Source: Ditylenchus dipsaci (Eukaryota > Nematoda > Chromadorea > Rhabditida > Anguinidae). Taken from it: a DNA stretch of 64,000 nucleotides. The notes beneath the pieces were generated by a model. It had not been told where the DNA came from, searched no databases, and saw nothing but the letters and a program-made list of their open reading frames with translations. How positions within the stretch are numbered: position 1 is the first letter of the stretch; every line of letters starts with the position of its first letter. Shown one piece after another: positions 1-12,005 of the stretch. A program made the translations under genes and the position numbers. The stretch covers positions 186,001 to 250,000 of the forward strand of contig SADC01000848.1 of NCBI GenBank assembly GCA_004194705.1. The letters run 5' to 3'.

Positions 1-1083
1 TCCGCCAAACTTTGTATTTATTGCACTAAAATTTTTGATGAAAATACGGTTATATTTCCCAATAAAGAATCTTACATGATGATCAGCTTTTGTTCTTCTT
101 TTGGAAGATGACGACTTATCGTTGGTTTGCTGACTTTCCACCATATTCAGAAAGGATTTTAGCTTCTACATCTTTCAGTTTCATCGTTCGATTTTTCAGC
201 CGGTTCAACCACGTCAAAACATCTTTTGGAGATTTGAAAACAACCGGCTTCATCTTTTTCTGAAAAGATACAACCAGTGATCACACATAAAGAATAATGC
301 AAATAATGACAATGAAAATTTCAAACGTGCACCACAAAAAGTCAGAAAAGAACAAGTCAGAAAAATTTGCATAAAAACAACAGGGGACCAAAGCAGTCTT
401 AAAATGAAAAAAAAGGACGAAACGTTTCGTCCTTTTTTTTCATTTGAAAAAGTGCTGAAACGATAACGCACCTAAATTAGACCTTAGGTCTAATTTAGAC
501 CTAAATTTTGTCGCCAATTCAAATTTTCTTTTAAATTTTTTCAAGATTATCGGTGTTTTTCCTCATTCGGAGTAACTTTATGTTACTTTTTATTTTTTCA
601 ATTGTTTTTTTCAAAGCAACTTTCTTCATCATCATAATTTCACTAACATTCTTCGCAAGCAGTTTATTGCTCTACAGTCATTAGTCATATCTTCTACATA
701 TAGTATTTTCATCGGTTTCTCCGTAACGCTAAATGTTCGTAACGGAAATTAACCACATAGCATTAAGCATTTCGGCTAATTTTTTTTTGCAATCGACTCA
801 GTTTTTCGCGTAGAAGAAGCTAATAAAAATTCAGCCCGAACGAATTACAAAAATTAGGTAAAAATATAAAGATTGATTTTTATAAGGCGAAATTCAGGCA
901 GAATTTGAACCCTTCCCTGTAAATTTTCAAAAAAACGCGAATAAATTATTTCAAATTCGCGCTATTCTTTAAACTGTGAAAATATTATGTGTTCATTCAT
1001 ACTCAGTCAATTTTCATTTCTTATTTCAAGACACGATATCGCAAAAAATGAAAAATTAATTGCGGATAGGTGGATGTTTATGA
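1..1083. other. AT-rich gene-free stretch
   Basis: I see no convincing coding sequence here. There are two short palindromes: an A-run/T-run pair around CGAAACG at about 409-442, and a palindrome built from TCTAATTTAGACC at about 471-509. Everything else is low-complexity AT-rich DNA. Confidence 0.5.
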
Positions 1084-1113
1084 AGGCGCCTGTATAGGCG
1101 CCTGTTCGGCTAG
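1084..1113 (+). mobile_element. Helitron-type 3' end (hairpin plus CTAG)
   Basis: Two GGCGCC blocks separated by TGTATA form a GC-rich hairpin. It is followed after a few bases by CTAG at 1110-1113 and then a T. Helitron 3' ends are known to have a short hairpin just upstream of CTRR with insertion before a T. The same layout recurs at 60760-60788 behind a helicase gene, which supports the call. The body and 5' end of this copy were not identified. Confidence 0.5.
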
Positions 1114-1749
1114 TTCTAAATACTTTTGCTGAGCATGGTATCACAAGATATGCAGATGTGTCCGAACCACTCCAAACCATCCTCAAACCATCGCAAACCA
1201 TCGCAAACCACCCCAAATACCCTCCAACCGCCCTAAACACCTTTAAACCAAACACAAACCTGAAAAATAAAAATTTCTTAAAAATAAAAAATAACCCATT
1301 TTTCTAATTTGAAATTGTGCAAGCAATTGGGTTTGTTAGGACCAAAATCAATATTTCACTCATGCAAACCCCAAAGCGTGCGGTGGCTACCTACTGGATA
1401 GGTGGATATCCACTTGGATGACCTACAAAATTAAAATTTCTTAATAAATAAAAATATACCATTTTGGTACTTTTATAGTTCCCCGCCCCCATACTCGGAT
1501 TTTTGAAAAGTGACCCTGAATCACCTCCTGAACTCGTTTGTTCTGCACAACAAGGTACGAGAACCATTTCTAAACACTTTCTGAATAAAATTGAAAACTT
1601 GTCAAAAAAATTGCCTCCCACCCTCAGGCAAAGATGGTCTTTTTAGGGTATTTTAGGGTCATTTTTGGGTGATTTATCACATTTTTCTTACTGGAGCTCG
1701 GCCAAAAGACTCTCTAACTGCATTTTTGATCAAAGTCTTACTCGGAATC

Positions 1750-1866
1750 ATGTCTAAGGTAAGTGAGTGCCCGCATCTCTAACCTGCCAAGCCCCCTGCG
1801 TCCCGAAGGGGGCGCAGGGGGCTTGGTGGCTCAGGGTTGAGATGCGCACACCCACATACCTTAGAA
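1750..1866. repeat. Long-hairpin repeat, GCGCAGGGGGCTTGG family, copy 1
   Basis: An imperfect inverted repeat: TAAGGTAAGTGAGTGCC at the left pairs with an arm ending CACATACCTTA at the right, with GC-rich inner arms (CCAAGCCCCCTGCG against CGCAGGGGGCTTGG). Related copies lie near 22885-22985, 28555-28682 and 52975-53080, and a partial one near 44660-44705. It looks like a non-autonomous foldback element; no coding capacity is seen. Confidence 0.65.
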
Positions 1867-2109
1867 ACAAATCACTCGAAGTAACTCTGGATGCATATAA
1901 CTCTGGATGCATAGTTGGCTATAACAGTACCACCATTTTTCTAACTAAAAAATTTGTGAGGAATTAGGCTTATTAAAATTTTAAAGTGCGATTTCACCTA
2001 CCCAGCCCTAAACCTGAGGTGGATACCACCTGGACAGGTTGATATCCGAGTAACTCCAGAGTAGGTGTATTTTTACTTGAATGACCTGAAAAGTCAAATG
2101 TTTCTCTTT

Positions 2110-2215
2110 TTATATCTAAAATAATAATAAAATAGGTATGCACCTAGGCGAATTCGAACCAGCAACCTCGGCGGTAGATATCCAATTTGTCGTCCACTTG
2201 GATTAAAAAAATTTT
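2110..2215 (-). repeat. Possible tRNA-derived SINE head
   Basis: On the minus strand an A-box-like TCCAAGTGG lies about 40 bases before GGTTCGAATTC, which fits a pol III B box. I cannot fold a proper tRNA cloverleaf, so this would be a degenerate SINE head at best. Confidence 0.25.
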
Positions 2216-2399
2216 TTCCTTTTAGGTTTCCAAAACAACTTTTCTGCACTGATGCGAGCATGCTGAAGATGGTTTTACAATGGTGAAGTTGGTCAAGTTT
2301 TATCAAGAAACTTTTGAGTTACCGTAGATCCTTGATTTTATAAGCCACACTCATATTTGGCTGACCAAATATGCCTCTGGACATTTATAAAACTTAATT

Positions 2400-3180
2400 T
2401 ATCTACTTTTAATCTCTTTATATGGTCCCCTTGGCCGAGTTAATATTGTTTCGAAACCTAGACAGACGGTTGGGCTCGAGCAACAAGAAATTGCATGGTC
2501 CAGACAGTCTGATCAGACGGTTGTGAGAGATCACTGAAACAAGCTGAACACGGGCGGTCCAAACTGGTTAAACCGACCTGGTCAGACGGCACCTAAAGAC
2601 TGTGTGATCCAGGAGACCAACTCTGGATGGGCGGTCGTTCCTGGCCGATCTGGCAGTATAAAAGAAGTGGACTTTCACCCACAGCTTCATTCTGGCCAGC
2701 CGGCAACCAGCTCTCCAGTTTCTTGCTCTCCTTTTTTACTTGTATTATTTTCGTGCCTTGCTCTGAGTCCAGGACTGAGAACCATTTCCATGGTGTGCAG
2801 GACTTAGAATAATTCTGGTCTAATGGACTTAGAATCATTCTCTGTTCGAGGACTTGTGTTTTTCGTGCATTATGGACTTGTATTTATTTTTGATCTAGGT
2901 CCCAGACTTAGAATTTTCTCTGTATGGTCCAGGACTTAGTATGGACGCCTAGGTCGTGGACTTAGAGCGGGTCTGCTAGGTGCCTGGTCTAATCCTGAAT
3001 TTGGTCCGTGGACTCAGTATGGTAGCCTAGGTCATGGACTTAGTGCTATTCTGCTGGGTAACAGACTTGTTTGTTTCTGCTCTCTCTTAGTAAATTTTAT
3101 CTATGTGCTAGTACTGTATGTTCTATTTATCGTGTGTGAATTTATTTTGATTGTACTTGTATGGTTTAATTACCCAAATT
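2400..3180 (+). repeat. LTR-like stretch with TATA box and diverged GGACTTAG repeats
   Basis: TATAAAAG at 2657-2664 is followed by about 300 bases in which GGACTTAG or a close variant recurs roughly every 40-60 bases (about 2797-3045). A promoter-like TATA box in non-coding repetitive DNA would fit a solo LTR. I cannot show matching ends, a primer-binding site or a target duplication, so the class is uncertain. Confidence 0.3.
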
Positions 3181-3442
3181 TGAAGTGTCAACCACCAATC
3201 CCCAGTAACATCATCCGGTGTCCGACAACACTGAGGCCCATAATCCGCAAGTCGTCGTCGTTGTAACCAATCCTGAATTCGAATTTCCGACATCCGGCGC
3301 CTGTGGACCATGAATACTCTACCCTCCCTGTGTGTCTAGCATCAAGAACCACTGCGCACGCTTGCAAAGGAGGACAGGCATCTATTTTCATAGTCGTTTA
3401 AAGTCTTTAAAGTCGTTATCGTGGTTTTTTAGCTTCTGTTAA

Positions 3443-3573
3443 AGGATCATGGCAACGAGAATTTCAAATGTTGAATTCGCGCAGGACACTTTTTTGTCTG
3501 TACTCTTTGAGTCATTCGAAGCGTACAGGTGTTTCAAACATTTGTTCTTGTTGTCAGCGACGGCTATGGTCCT
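3443..3573. mobile_element. TTAA-flanked foldback MITE, degenerate copy
   Basis: Flanked by TTAA at 3439-3442 and 3574-3577. The left end is AGGATCATGG and the right end GGCTATGGTCCT. Internal sequence, including the Asn-Ser-Arg open frame that starts inside it, matches the better-preserved copies at 13663-13837 and 31395-31587. The short open frame here is therefore transposon DNA. Confidence 0.6.
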
Positions 3574-3671
3574 TTAACAAAAAATTAGAGATTGTCGTTC
3601 TGATTTGCAGGCATCCGTATTCTGTCCGGCTACTTCTACCTCATAAAGCATTTGTCATCAGCGCTGTGGTC

Positions 3672-3770
3672 ATGCTCAAAGCTGTTTTATTTCTTCTCCT
3701 CATCTGTTCTTCTGTGATGGCTCAGTCGTTCAATTATCCGAATAGTGGTTCCCGAGTGCAGAGGAAATGA
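3672..3770 (+). CDS. Candidate short secreted peptide or signal-peptide exon
   Basis: The ATG at 3672 lies 10 bases after a 3' splice site (GTCATCAG). It opens a typical signal peptide: charged start, a Val-Leu-Phe-Leu-Leu-Leu-Ile core, then Ser-Ser-Val-Met-Ala as a likely cleavage site. About 15 residues follow (Gln-Ser-Phe-Asn-Tyr-Pro-Asn...) before TGA at 3768-3770. The next 200 bases are Lys/Arg/Glu-rich and open in other frames, ending at a good donor (GGTAAGC, about 3955), so the true protein may be longer and the stop a one-base error. Placement of the ATG after an acceptor matches the confident genes here. Family unknown. Confidence 0.3.
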   Translation: MLKAVLFLLLICSSVMAQSFNYPNSGSRVQRK

Positions 3771-4242
3771 GACGCAAGCACGAAGAGAACGTGAAGGAAA
3801 TGAATCAAAGATTCAACGGTGTTCAAAAAATGCGGCCAAGTCACAATGAAGTTGTCAAGCAAACAGACCGAAAGGAAAGCGCCAAGCAAGTGCACCGAAG
3901 CCGCAAGGAAGAGCATCGCATTTATAGCAAAGAAAAACACGAAATTAAGCTTGGTGGTAAGCATGCTTTTATGTCTAAATTGTTGCTTCATGTTTTTTTG
4001 TCATTCAGTCAGAAGAGGGATGTAAGTTTGGCTTATCGTGCTTATTATATTCATTGTAGTCTGCCTTGTTTGCATTTCTATGTGAGTGTCGCTTACTGAA
4101 TAACTTCTTTGATTAGTATATATCTTCTATACCTGCCGTAATGGTGCGGCCCACCTAATTAAGCAGTATGCTGGAAAATGATTAAAAATAAGGCAGTTTC
4201 CTCTAATAAGGCGTCCCTGGCCCAAAACTTTCACATCAGTTA

Positions 4243-4672
4243 AGGGAGGGGACTTCTACGGCTACTTTTAGACATCGAATGCTACTTGACTTCGCATGCG
4301 TTTTTTCACATGTTTTGTTTTCTTATTACCGATATTTTTACACCGTTTTGTAGGTGAGATATTTCTCTTTCGATTAAGTGGTCAAACAGCCTGATTAAAA
4401 TAATTTTTGAGAAAATCAAGACAAACTAACACTAAAAACCTTGGTTTTTTACCTACGTGTTTTTAGTGGAGTTTTACTTAATATTTAATGTGATTTTCTT
4501 GAAAATTATTTTTAACCAGACTGTTTGACCACTTAATCGAAAGAGAAAAATCTTGGCTACAAAACACTGTAAAAACATCTGAGATAAGAAGACAAAATAT
4601 GTGAAAAAGTGTATGTGAAGTTAAGTAGCATTCAATGTCAAAAAGTAGCCGTAGAAGTCCCCCCTCCCCTTT
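4243..4672. mobile_element. Foldback element, about 430 bp
   Basis: The two halves are inverted copies. The left begins near GGGGACTTCTACGGCTAC and includes TCGATTAAGTGGTCAAACAG. The right includes CTGTTTGACCACTTAATCGA and ends GTAGCCGTAGAAGTCCCC. No coding sequence is seen. Confidence 0.7.
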
Positions 4673-4762
4673 CAGAGTTGCTTGAGATTTCTTGATGTTG
4701 TGTTTGACTATAATATTTATTTTGACACTCTCTGCAATGTCAGATGTGAGGCGGCCCTGTAG

Positions 4763-5036
4763 TAGGGCGGATTACTCTAACGCTACGTACACAATGATCC
4801 GTTTTCGTCTGCATCCGCACTTTAAAGCACAGTATATAAAAAACAATGAAATTTGTTTCTATATATGCATTTAATGTAGTCCGCAATGTGGTCCTATAAC
4901 ATTTATTTTGACACTGTTCGCATTGCGAACTACATTAAATGCATATACGGAAACAAATTTCATTACTTTTTCTTTACTGTGCTTTGAAGTGCGGATGCGT
5001 ACGAAAAACGAATTATTGTGTACGTAGCGTAATCGA
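4763..5036. mobile_element. Foldback element, about 275 bp
   Basis: Inverted arms: ACGCTACGTACACAAT near 4780 pairs with ATTGTGTACGTAGCGT near 5025, and the inner arms carry GCATTTAATGTAGT against ACTACATTAAATGC. The spacer is about 40 bases. Confidence 0.7.
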
Positions 5037-5039
5037 GCG

Positions 5040-7470
5040 GTCCTCTGTAGAGTGATTAAAAATAATGCGGCTGGCTGCTCAATTACAGAGAATGCGGTAT
5101 GCTCAGGGTTGGAAAGATGTGGTTTTTTAGGCCACTTCTTAAGCTCGCTAGGTTTTAAAATCTGAAGACCACCCCGAAAGCCACCCCATTTTGAGTGATT
5201 TTCGGAGGCCACACCGGGTGGATTTTTGCAGGCTCGGAGTGACTGTTTCTTTGCAGTTCAACTGTTGACATATGTATTTGCAAAACATGTTCTACTTTTT
5301 ATTAATTATTTATCGGTACGACTCCATTAGCCAACAACGATCTCAGACATATTAAGGACGATTTTTTTGGCGGCATACTGACTGTACATTTTCATTTCAT
5401 CGATTTATAATTTCGGTTTCCTTTTTTTCTTCCTCAATTCTAATGCTGTGCGTAATTCTAATGCTATGACCTTGTTCCGGACTAACATGTTGGGCATTTT
5501 TAACACTCTAAAGGCTGAGCATCACTTCTGGCAGTTGGACTTAGTTTTTCACGCTAAATCCTAATTTGGTTTCAGAATTTCAAAATTCGAGGTATGAAGG
5601 GGTCAACTGACCTCTTAAAGTTGGGACACTGGAAATCACACGTCTCACGATTGATTATGTGTCTTTTTCTGTCATATCAAGATACTGTACATACGTTTAA
5701 TAGCTTGTTTGCAAGCTCGGACTCTAAGCTTTCTAACGACATATCGCTTATGTGAATAGCATAATAAAATGTAATAGCTTTGGTCAAAGAAACAATTGTG
5801 TCACTTTTTCGAAAATTCTGTCTATACCTTAAAAGGGCACAGTCACCTGTTTAAAGTTGTCCCCGCCAATTCAAATTTTTTCTGAATCACTCAACCTCTG
5901 TACGGATTTTTCAACGGACCCTAGGTGGGAACGAACTTGAGGTGGGGGTCGTTAAAGGGGCATGCCCACGCTAATAAGAGGTAGTGCCCGGGAATTCAAT
6001 TTTTTCCCAAATCATTGAGCTTGTGTACGGATTTTTCAACCTGGTTTCTAACAAAACTACACCTAAAATTAAATTCTAGGTATAGTTTTGCCAGAAACCA
6101 AGTTGAAAAATTCGTAAGTAAATCCGACGATAAAGAAAAAAATTTGAATTGGCGGGGCAAATTTAAACAGGTGACCAAACACTTTTGATATGGAAAAATT
6201 TGCGCTAAAAGGCCATTTATTATGTGAACGCTATACACCATTCGACAGATCAAGAAAAGCTGCATCGGTTAGTGCTTTGAAAACACAAGGAACAAAAGTA
6301 CTTTAAAGGTGTTAAGCTGAAGTCCGAAAAACAAATAAAAAAGTTATCGAAAAAATAATCTAACATGAAACTTCCTTCCTGTTAGACAAACTGAAAATTC
6401 TGACATCGGATTCTTGTTCAGCATGGTCGATTTGATTGTAAAACTGCTCTTACATCTCAAAGATGACTGTCAAATTTCGAATGCCGCTCAGGACAACATA
6501 CATTTAAATTAAAGTTTTCGCGTTTGTCCAGATGTTTATTGTACTGAGCGAAATTCGAAATTTGACAGTCATCTTTGACATGTAAGAGCAGTTTTACAAG
6601 CAAATCTTTTTTCGCGTTTGTCCAGATGTTTATTGTACTGAGCGAAATTTGAATTTGACAGTCATCTTTCACATGTAAGAGCAGTTTTACAAGCAAATCG
6701 ACCATGCAGGGCCATTTTTTTATCTCGTCTGCTCGTTTGCGTTGCCATAGTTCCAGGGTTAATGTTCGAAAATACCAGAATAACCATTTGGCGCCTAAAA
6801 CATCAATTTTGACAATTTTTTGGGGACTCACGTTTGATGACTCCCACGGCCCCTCAAAATTTGAATCTTAGTGCATTAGGAGAAATTGGCGCCAAACTCA
6901 AAACTATCAATAATGGTCAATTTTATACCTTTTTTGTTTTGTGCTTCTCATCTGATTTTTTTCCGTTCCAGTTTAACATGCATATAACCGAAAAATTCCT
7001 CGCATTATGGGCTTTTGAATGAGCCATCACTTGCCCATAAAACATGTAAAATTTCAAAATTATAAATAATTTCGATAAAAATCTTCAAAGATATTTTTTC
7101 ATTTAGTTGACTTGATTGAGATCCTAGCACATTTTTTTGTCAGATTTTTTGAAACGCAACTGGAGGCCCTATAGACGAGTTAATTTGCTGCATTTTAGTA
7201 CCAAGGAAGTATGCAAAAAATGCAAATTTAAGGTACCTTATGCAAAAGTTAGATGGAAAACGCAAAAACCCCTATTTTTACTCGAGAAAATGCCAGTTGT
7301 TTGCTTCAAACGATCTCTAGTTTTCCAAATTCTGATTTTACGAAAATCGTTCTGACTTTTCTGGTGCCTGAATACACAAGCTACATTTTGCTATAAAGAT
7401 CGTGTGAAAAACTCTGTGGTTTTGGACTTTTTGTCTGTCGTTTATTACTGTATATTTTTTTTGCGTTTTC
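5040..7470. repeat. Gene-free repeat mosaic
   Basis: No gene recognised. A 96-bp direct tandem duplication lies at about 6515-6705 (both units contain TTTGACAGTCATCTTT and GAGCAGTTTTACAAGCAAAT), with an inverted partner just upstream at 6430-6480 and a relative near 58615. A block at about 6230-6345 starting ACACCATTCGACAGATCAAG recurs almost exactly at about 9055-9165. Inverted segments around TTTCTAACAAAACTA lie at 6040-6110. Confidence 0.6.
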
Positions 7471-7477
7471 AGACAAG

Positions 7478-8135
7478 CCTAATGCTCCGAACAAGACACG
7501 CTACTGCAGTGCAGAAAGAGCCAGAAACAAAGCAAGCTAGCATTCTAAGGACTTCTGAAGCAAGAAGGGCTCTGATGGAAGCAAAAAGTGCCAAGATGAG
7601 CGCCAAAGAGATGCCAAGCTTCCGTTGAAAATTGATGAGCTCAGCTGCTCAAATCTGATCAACGTCTCGCCAATCGCTCAGTCGGTCATTTTTTTGATTC
7701 TTTGGTGGTCGTGCGTCGCGCCATCGTAAGGGAATAAGGCTGTAAGGGAGGCTTAAACTGCTCATATGGTAAGTCATAAGCTCGTTGTAGTATAGTAGAC
7801 GCTTAGATTAACTGCAACCCGAGGGATCGTCCTTGAGGGATGTTGATTTAGAGTCTTTTAATCCGAATGGCTTGCAAATTGACTTTTTCAGCTGCGTGAG
7901 TCAATGAACAATGATCCTGGTTTTCTGAAGTTGCGCAAGATCCGTGCAGTCCAGAAGATAGCCAAGACTGTGTCATCCGCCTCATCTAATCTCGTTTTCC
8001 CTCCGTCGGAAGATCCTCATGTAAGTTTTGTTGCTGTGAATTTCCATTTTCAGGTGTGAAACAATCTTATTCAGGCTCAACATCGTCAATAATGACTGTT
8101 TGGATATCTTTAATAGCAAGGATGCCAAGAAGCGT
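7478..8135 (+). pseudogene. Prohibitin-2-like gene, 3' exons, degenerate
   Basis: Prohibitin 2 is an inner-mitochondrial-membrane scaffold protein (SPFH family); only its C-terminal third is seen. In order: after an acceptor at 7477, residues resembling the coiled coil (Glu-Ala-Arg-Arg-Ala-Leu-Met-Glu-Ala-Lys); around 7735-7768, the AEGEAEAAKM region with TAA in place of one codon; a proper intron 7769-7891 (GTAAGT to TTTTCAG); then 7892-8020, which contains NDPGFLKLRKIRAVQ and matches the conserved NPGxxKLRKIRAAQ block; then an exon after 8053 or 8074 with LNIVNND, corresponding to LNLQDE. AATAAA lies at 8223-8228. The retained intron means it is not a processed copy. The in-frame TAA and frame breaks suggest a pseudogene or fast paralogue, though one-base assembly errors may add to them. 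The N-terminal part was not found. Confidence 0.65.
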
Positions 8136-8229
8136 TGTTGAAGAAGGATAATATTCCAGGAAAATGTTGTAAATGAATCCAATGTTGCGTTATATCGTAC
8201 ATTTACTTTGGAGTTTCCGCAAAATAAAT

Positions 8230-9460
8230 GTTATTTTGGTACCATTGCATGAATCTGGTGATTTAGGATAGTTGTGGGCATAGTTGTGCTGTGTTTTTGA
8301 TCTTATTTTGTTGGCCATTCGTTTCTATGGCACTTTTATAGTTTTCGTAAATCTATCAAAACGTGATTTCAGTACTGTCAAACCATCATCAGAATGCTTG
8401 AATTAGTCCAGAAAACAAGTTTTAGAATTTTTCGTCAAAATTTGCATATCGTAGTCAATAAACACTGAAAATTATAGAAAATATTGGAAGACTCTTTTGA
8501 GAAACATTTTGTTTGATGTGAAAGTTTTTGATTTATAATTGTCCAGGTTTGCAATAAATTTGTCTAAATTCAAGCAAAGTATCTGAAAGCTAAAAATTGT
8601 TTAGAAAGCGCAGAAAAAGTTTTTTTGAAATTCTTGGCGTTTTGTTTATTTTTAAATGCAATAGAATGCTGTTTTTGAGGGGCCGTGGCTCCCTTGAACG
8701 TACTTGGTTTTTCCAACTTTTCGAATTTGAAAACGTTCCATTACGATGAAATTTGTTTCGCGCAATTTTGAATGGATAAGTTCAATCCCCTTTTTGAGCA
8801 GTCTTATTTTTACCATCCTTAAAGGGCCATTGACACCTGTTTTGAACTTTCCCTCGCCAATTCAAATTTTTGTGCCTAATCATTCAACTTTTGTACTGAT
8901 TTTTCAACTTGGTTTCTAACAAAACAAGGTCTGGAATTTAATTTTAGGTATAGTTTTGTTAGAAACCAAGTTAAAAAGTTCGAACAGAATTTCAGTGATT
9001 CAGAAAAAAAATTTGAATTTTAATTTCTAATTAAAGAACCTGGGTAGCGCCTATACACCATTCGACAGATCAAGAAAAGCTGCATCAGTTAGTGCTTTAA
9101 AAACACAAGGAACAAAAAGTACTTTAAAGGTGTTAAGCTGAAGTCCGAAAAACAAATAAAAAAGGTAAAATTTTTGTTTTACTACGTCGGACGTTAAATC
9201 TGATAGCATTAGCGTGCTCAGCGACCCCAATTTACCCTTAGATTTGTACCTGACAAAACATATAACACAACGGAATTGGATTAGCCAGCGTTCTGAACAC
9301 GAAAAACGTGACGGACAGACCGATAAAAATACTACTACCGGGTCTGCAGGCGCCCATGCCGTTCGGGAACATTAGTGGTGTGGGCACTATTCATGTGGTT
9401 CGGGAACATCAGTGGTTCATCTACATTGGTAATTAGGGTAGGTTAAACTTTCGAGTGCGT
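8230..9460. repeat. Gene-free, dispersed repeats
   Basis: No gene seen. It contains an inverted pair around TGGTTTCTAACAAAAC (about 8905-8975) and, at about 9055-9165, the second copy of the block that starts ACACCATTCGACAGATCAAG. Confidence 0.5.
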
Positions 9461-9469
9461 TAATGGTTA

Positions 9470-11255
9470 AGGTAGATCATCCACCCTATTTGTTAACCCA
9501 CCTACTTTACCTCGCCTACCCTTTCCTATCCTCGCCTACCCTCGCCTATTTCGACTACTATAACTTACACCTGACATGGTTTTCAGGGTGTACGTTATAT
9601 CAACGTTTGACTGTTGAAATTCCACCTGAAGATTTAACTATCCTACCTGGCGAAAAAGTACGCTTGAACACAAAAATCCACTTTAAATCCAGGCTAAAAT
9701 CCACCATTACCAATTTGGAGGGCAAGAAAATTTTTTTAGAAGCAACATCAGTTATACGTGTTCGTGCTTAAAAAAAGCCAAGATGTTTTTCTTGAGGGTT
9801 CTGCAATATACGACATTAGTTTGCAAAAGTTTTCAGAAAATTAGCCTCGAACCCAAACATCCACCAAAAATCCAAAAAGTTGAGGGTCAACTAGGGTCAA
9901 CTTAGGGTCAACTTCTGCTAAAATTTTGTGGAGACAGGATTTTGAATTTCTGTTAAAACCATTTTGTAGAGCTTAAAAAGTTGAGTGGGGTCAGATTTGG
10001 CACTTTCCCATTAAAAATTGATATTTTAGCAATTTTGACAAAAGTTGACCCCAAAGAGTTTAGATCTGTAGAAAGAGTGGAGAAAGGATTGTTGATCATT
10101 GATATCTGATAAATTTACTCATCGATTAATGAAATTTTGACATAATGTTGTAAAAAAAAGCAAAAAGGTGTCAGAAAAAAGCTTCGTCCTTCAAATTTTC
10201 GTTAAGGCGGAAGGAAAGAACTTGAGAGTATGTCACTGTTGATGTCTTCTTAATTTATCACTTTTTGTGAGGGTTTTGAGGGGTGGTAATTAATCCTGAC
10301 CCCAAATATCTGGAAAATGTCCCCAAATTGCTGAAAAATATCCCCATATGTGAAATGTCCCCCAATCTCTGAAAAATGTCCCCGAATATTCTGAAACTAG
10401 GGTCTGCAGGCGCCTATCGGCGCCTATCCCGTTCGGGAACATCGGTAGTTCAAGCACTATTCCTGTGGTTCGGGAACATTAGTGGTTCATTTACAATAAT
10501 AGTTCGGGCAGATTTATCTTTTGAGTGCGTTAATGGTTAGGCTAGATCATCCACCCTACCTGTTAACCCACCTACTCTACCTCGCCTACCCTCGCCCTAG
10601 GCTCGCCTATTTTCACTTATTTTTCCTATCCTCGCCTATCCTCGCTTATCCTCGCCTACACTTGCCTATCCTCACCTATCCTCGCCTATCTCGCCAACCC
10701 TCGCCTGTTTAGCCTACTATGACGTACACCTGACCTGGTCCCAGGGTGTACGTTATATCAAAGTTAGATTGTAGAGATTCCACCTGAGCACTTAACTACC
10801 CTATCTGGCTACCTATTCACCCTAAGTGGTCATTTACCCACCCTACCTGGCAGAAAAGTGGGCTTGAACACAAAAGTACACCTTAAATCCAGGCAAAAAT
10901 CCACCGTCACCAATTTGGAGGGCAAGGAAAACTTTTTTTAGAAGCCATTTCAATTATACGTGTTTGTGCTCAAAAGAAAGCTAAGATGTTGAACTTGAGG
11001 GTTTTGGAAAGATATACGACATTAGTTCGCAAAAGTTTTCAGAAAATTAGCCTCGAACCCAAACATCCACCAAAAATCCAGGCCAAAATCCACCATCACC
11101 AATTTGGAGGGCAAGGAAAATTTTTTTAGAAGCATTTTTAATTTTACGTATTTGTGCTTAAAAGAAAGCCAAGATGTTGAACTTGAGGGTTCCAGCAAGA
11201 TATCAGACATAAAATTGCAAAAACTGGCCAAAAGTTGGGTTGTAAAACAAAAACT
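9470..11255. repeat. Composite repeat with TCGCCTA minisatellite and 183-bp units, copy 1
   Basis: Three parts. (1) TCGCCTACCC and TCGCCTATCC tandem repeats at about 9500-9545 and 10575-10715. (2) A unit of about 183 bp containing CACCAATTTGGAGGGCAAGG and ATCCACCAAAAATCCAGG, repeated at about 9700, 10900 and 11085. (3) Unique-looking sequence at 9876-10400 with GGGTCAACTAGGGTCAAC. From about 9876 the block is nearly identical to 27110-28460. Open frames here are repeat-derived. Confidence 0.8.
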
Positions 11256-11590
11256 TCATAAAAAGTGTGACGGACCCCAAATACTATATAGAGATTGTAC
11301 CAGACCATATATTTAGATCTGACAATCCAACCCTGGGTATAGTGCTGCCCTCTATCCTTGCTAGGCTCTCACCTACTGGTTAGATTTTTGGGCTTTGTTA
11401 CTTCTTAGCTTGACCCTCCACCATGACAATGACAGTTAAAAAGTCTCGACGGGAACTTGCCAGTTTTCACTGACCATTACGACTTCCTTTTATCTCTTTT
11501 GGTATTTCTTCCAAAACTTACTGCCTCGATTTTTCAAACGTGGGCAATAGATGGCGATTCCAACTTTTGCTGACTAGCATGATTTTTCAG

Positions 11591-11722
11591 CTTCTTGGCA
11601 ATCGTCTTCTGTCTCATTCGCAAGAATCGGGATCGCAATCAAATGGTGCTGTGTATGGAACCGGCTATTCGACTACTTCACCTGCAAACTCAGTAGTGGT
11701 CATGCAAGGAGGAGGTCAATGA
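11591..11722 (+). CDS. Last exon of a probable single-pass membrane protein
   Basis: The exon follows a strong 3' splice site (TTTTTCAG) and ends with TGA at 11720-11722; AATAAA is at 11732-11737. One frame starts with a membrane segment (Phe-Leu-Ala-Ile-Val-Phe-Cys-Leu-Ile) and a basic stop-transfer stretch (Arg-Lys-Asn-Arg-Asp-Arg-Asn). The next frame continues as a Gly/Ser/Tyr-rich tail (NGAVYGTGYSTTSP) ending in MQGGGQ. Restoring one A near 11640 would join them into one cytoplasmic tail. Upstream exons were not found, so the protein is unidentified. Confidence 0.45.
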   Translation, partial: LLGNRLLSHSQESGSQSNGAVYGTGYSTTSPANSVVVMQGGGQ

Positions 11723-12005
11723 ATGCCATTTAATAAAAGCGCCTGGAATTTTTGATTATGCGAAGCTGTGTATACGTAGACGGTAATTAAGGTAATTACC
11801 TATAAAAATTGTACTTCTTGTGGCAGCTTTTGTAATAAAATGTTAAGGTGATGTTTTGTTAAAACTTATTTGTACCTTAAGAAGGGCAGAAATTTTTGAG
11901 TATGCTCAAAACTGCAGCTTTTGTTGATGTTGTTTCCACATAACATAACTCAAGGAACCGGCCAAAATGTTATGTTATATATTGAGGTTGTGTTATATAG
12001 AGTAT

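Noticed and set aside
3819..3960. A frame with SKQTERKAPSKCTEAARKS resembling the histone H3 tail.
   Set aside because: The match needs several deletions and stops abruptly with none of the histone core following. The DNA is purine-rich and Lys/Arg-rich in every frame, so chance is likely.
9463..9771. Open frames of about 100 codons in the 9.5-11.3 kb block and its 28 kb twin.
   Set aside because: They lie in tandem repeats, shift frame between near-identical copies and lack protein-like composition.
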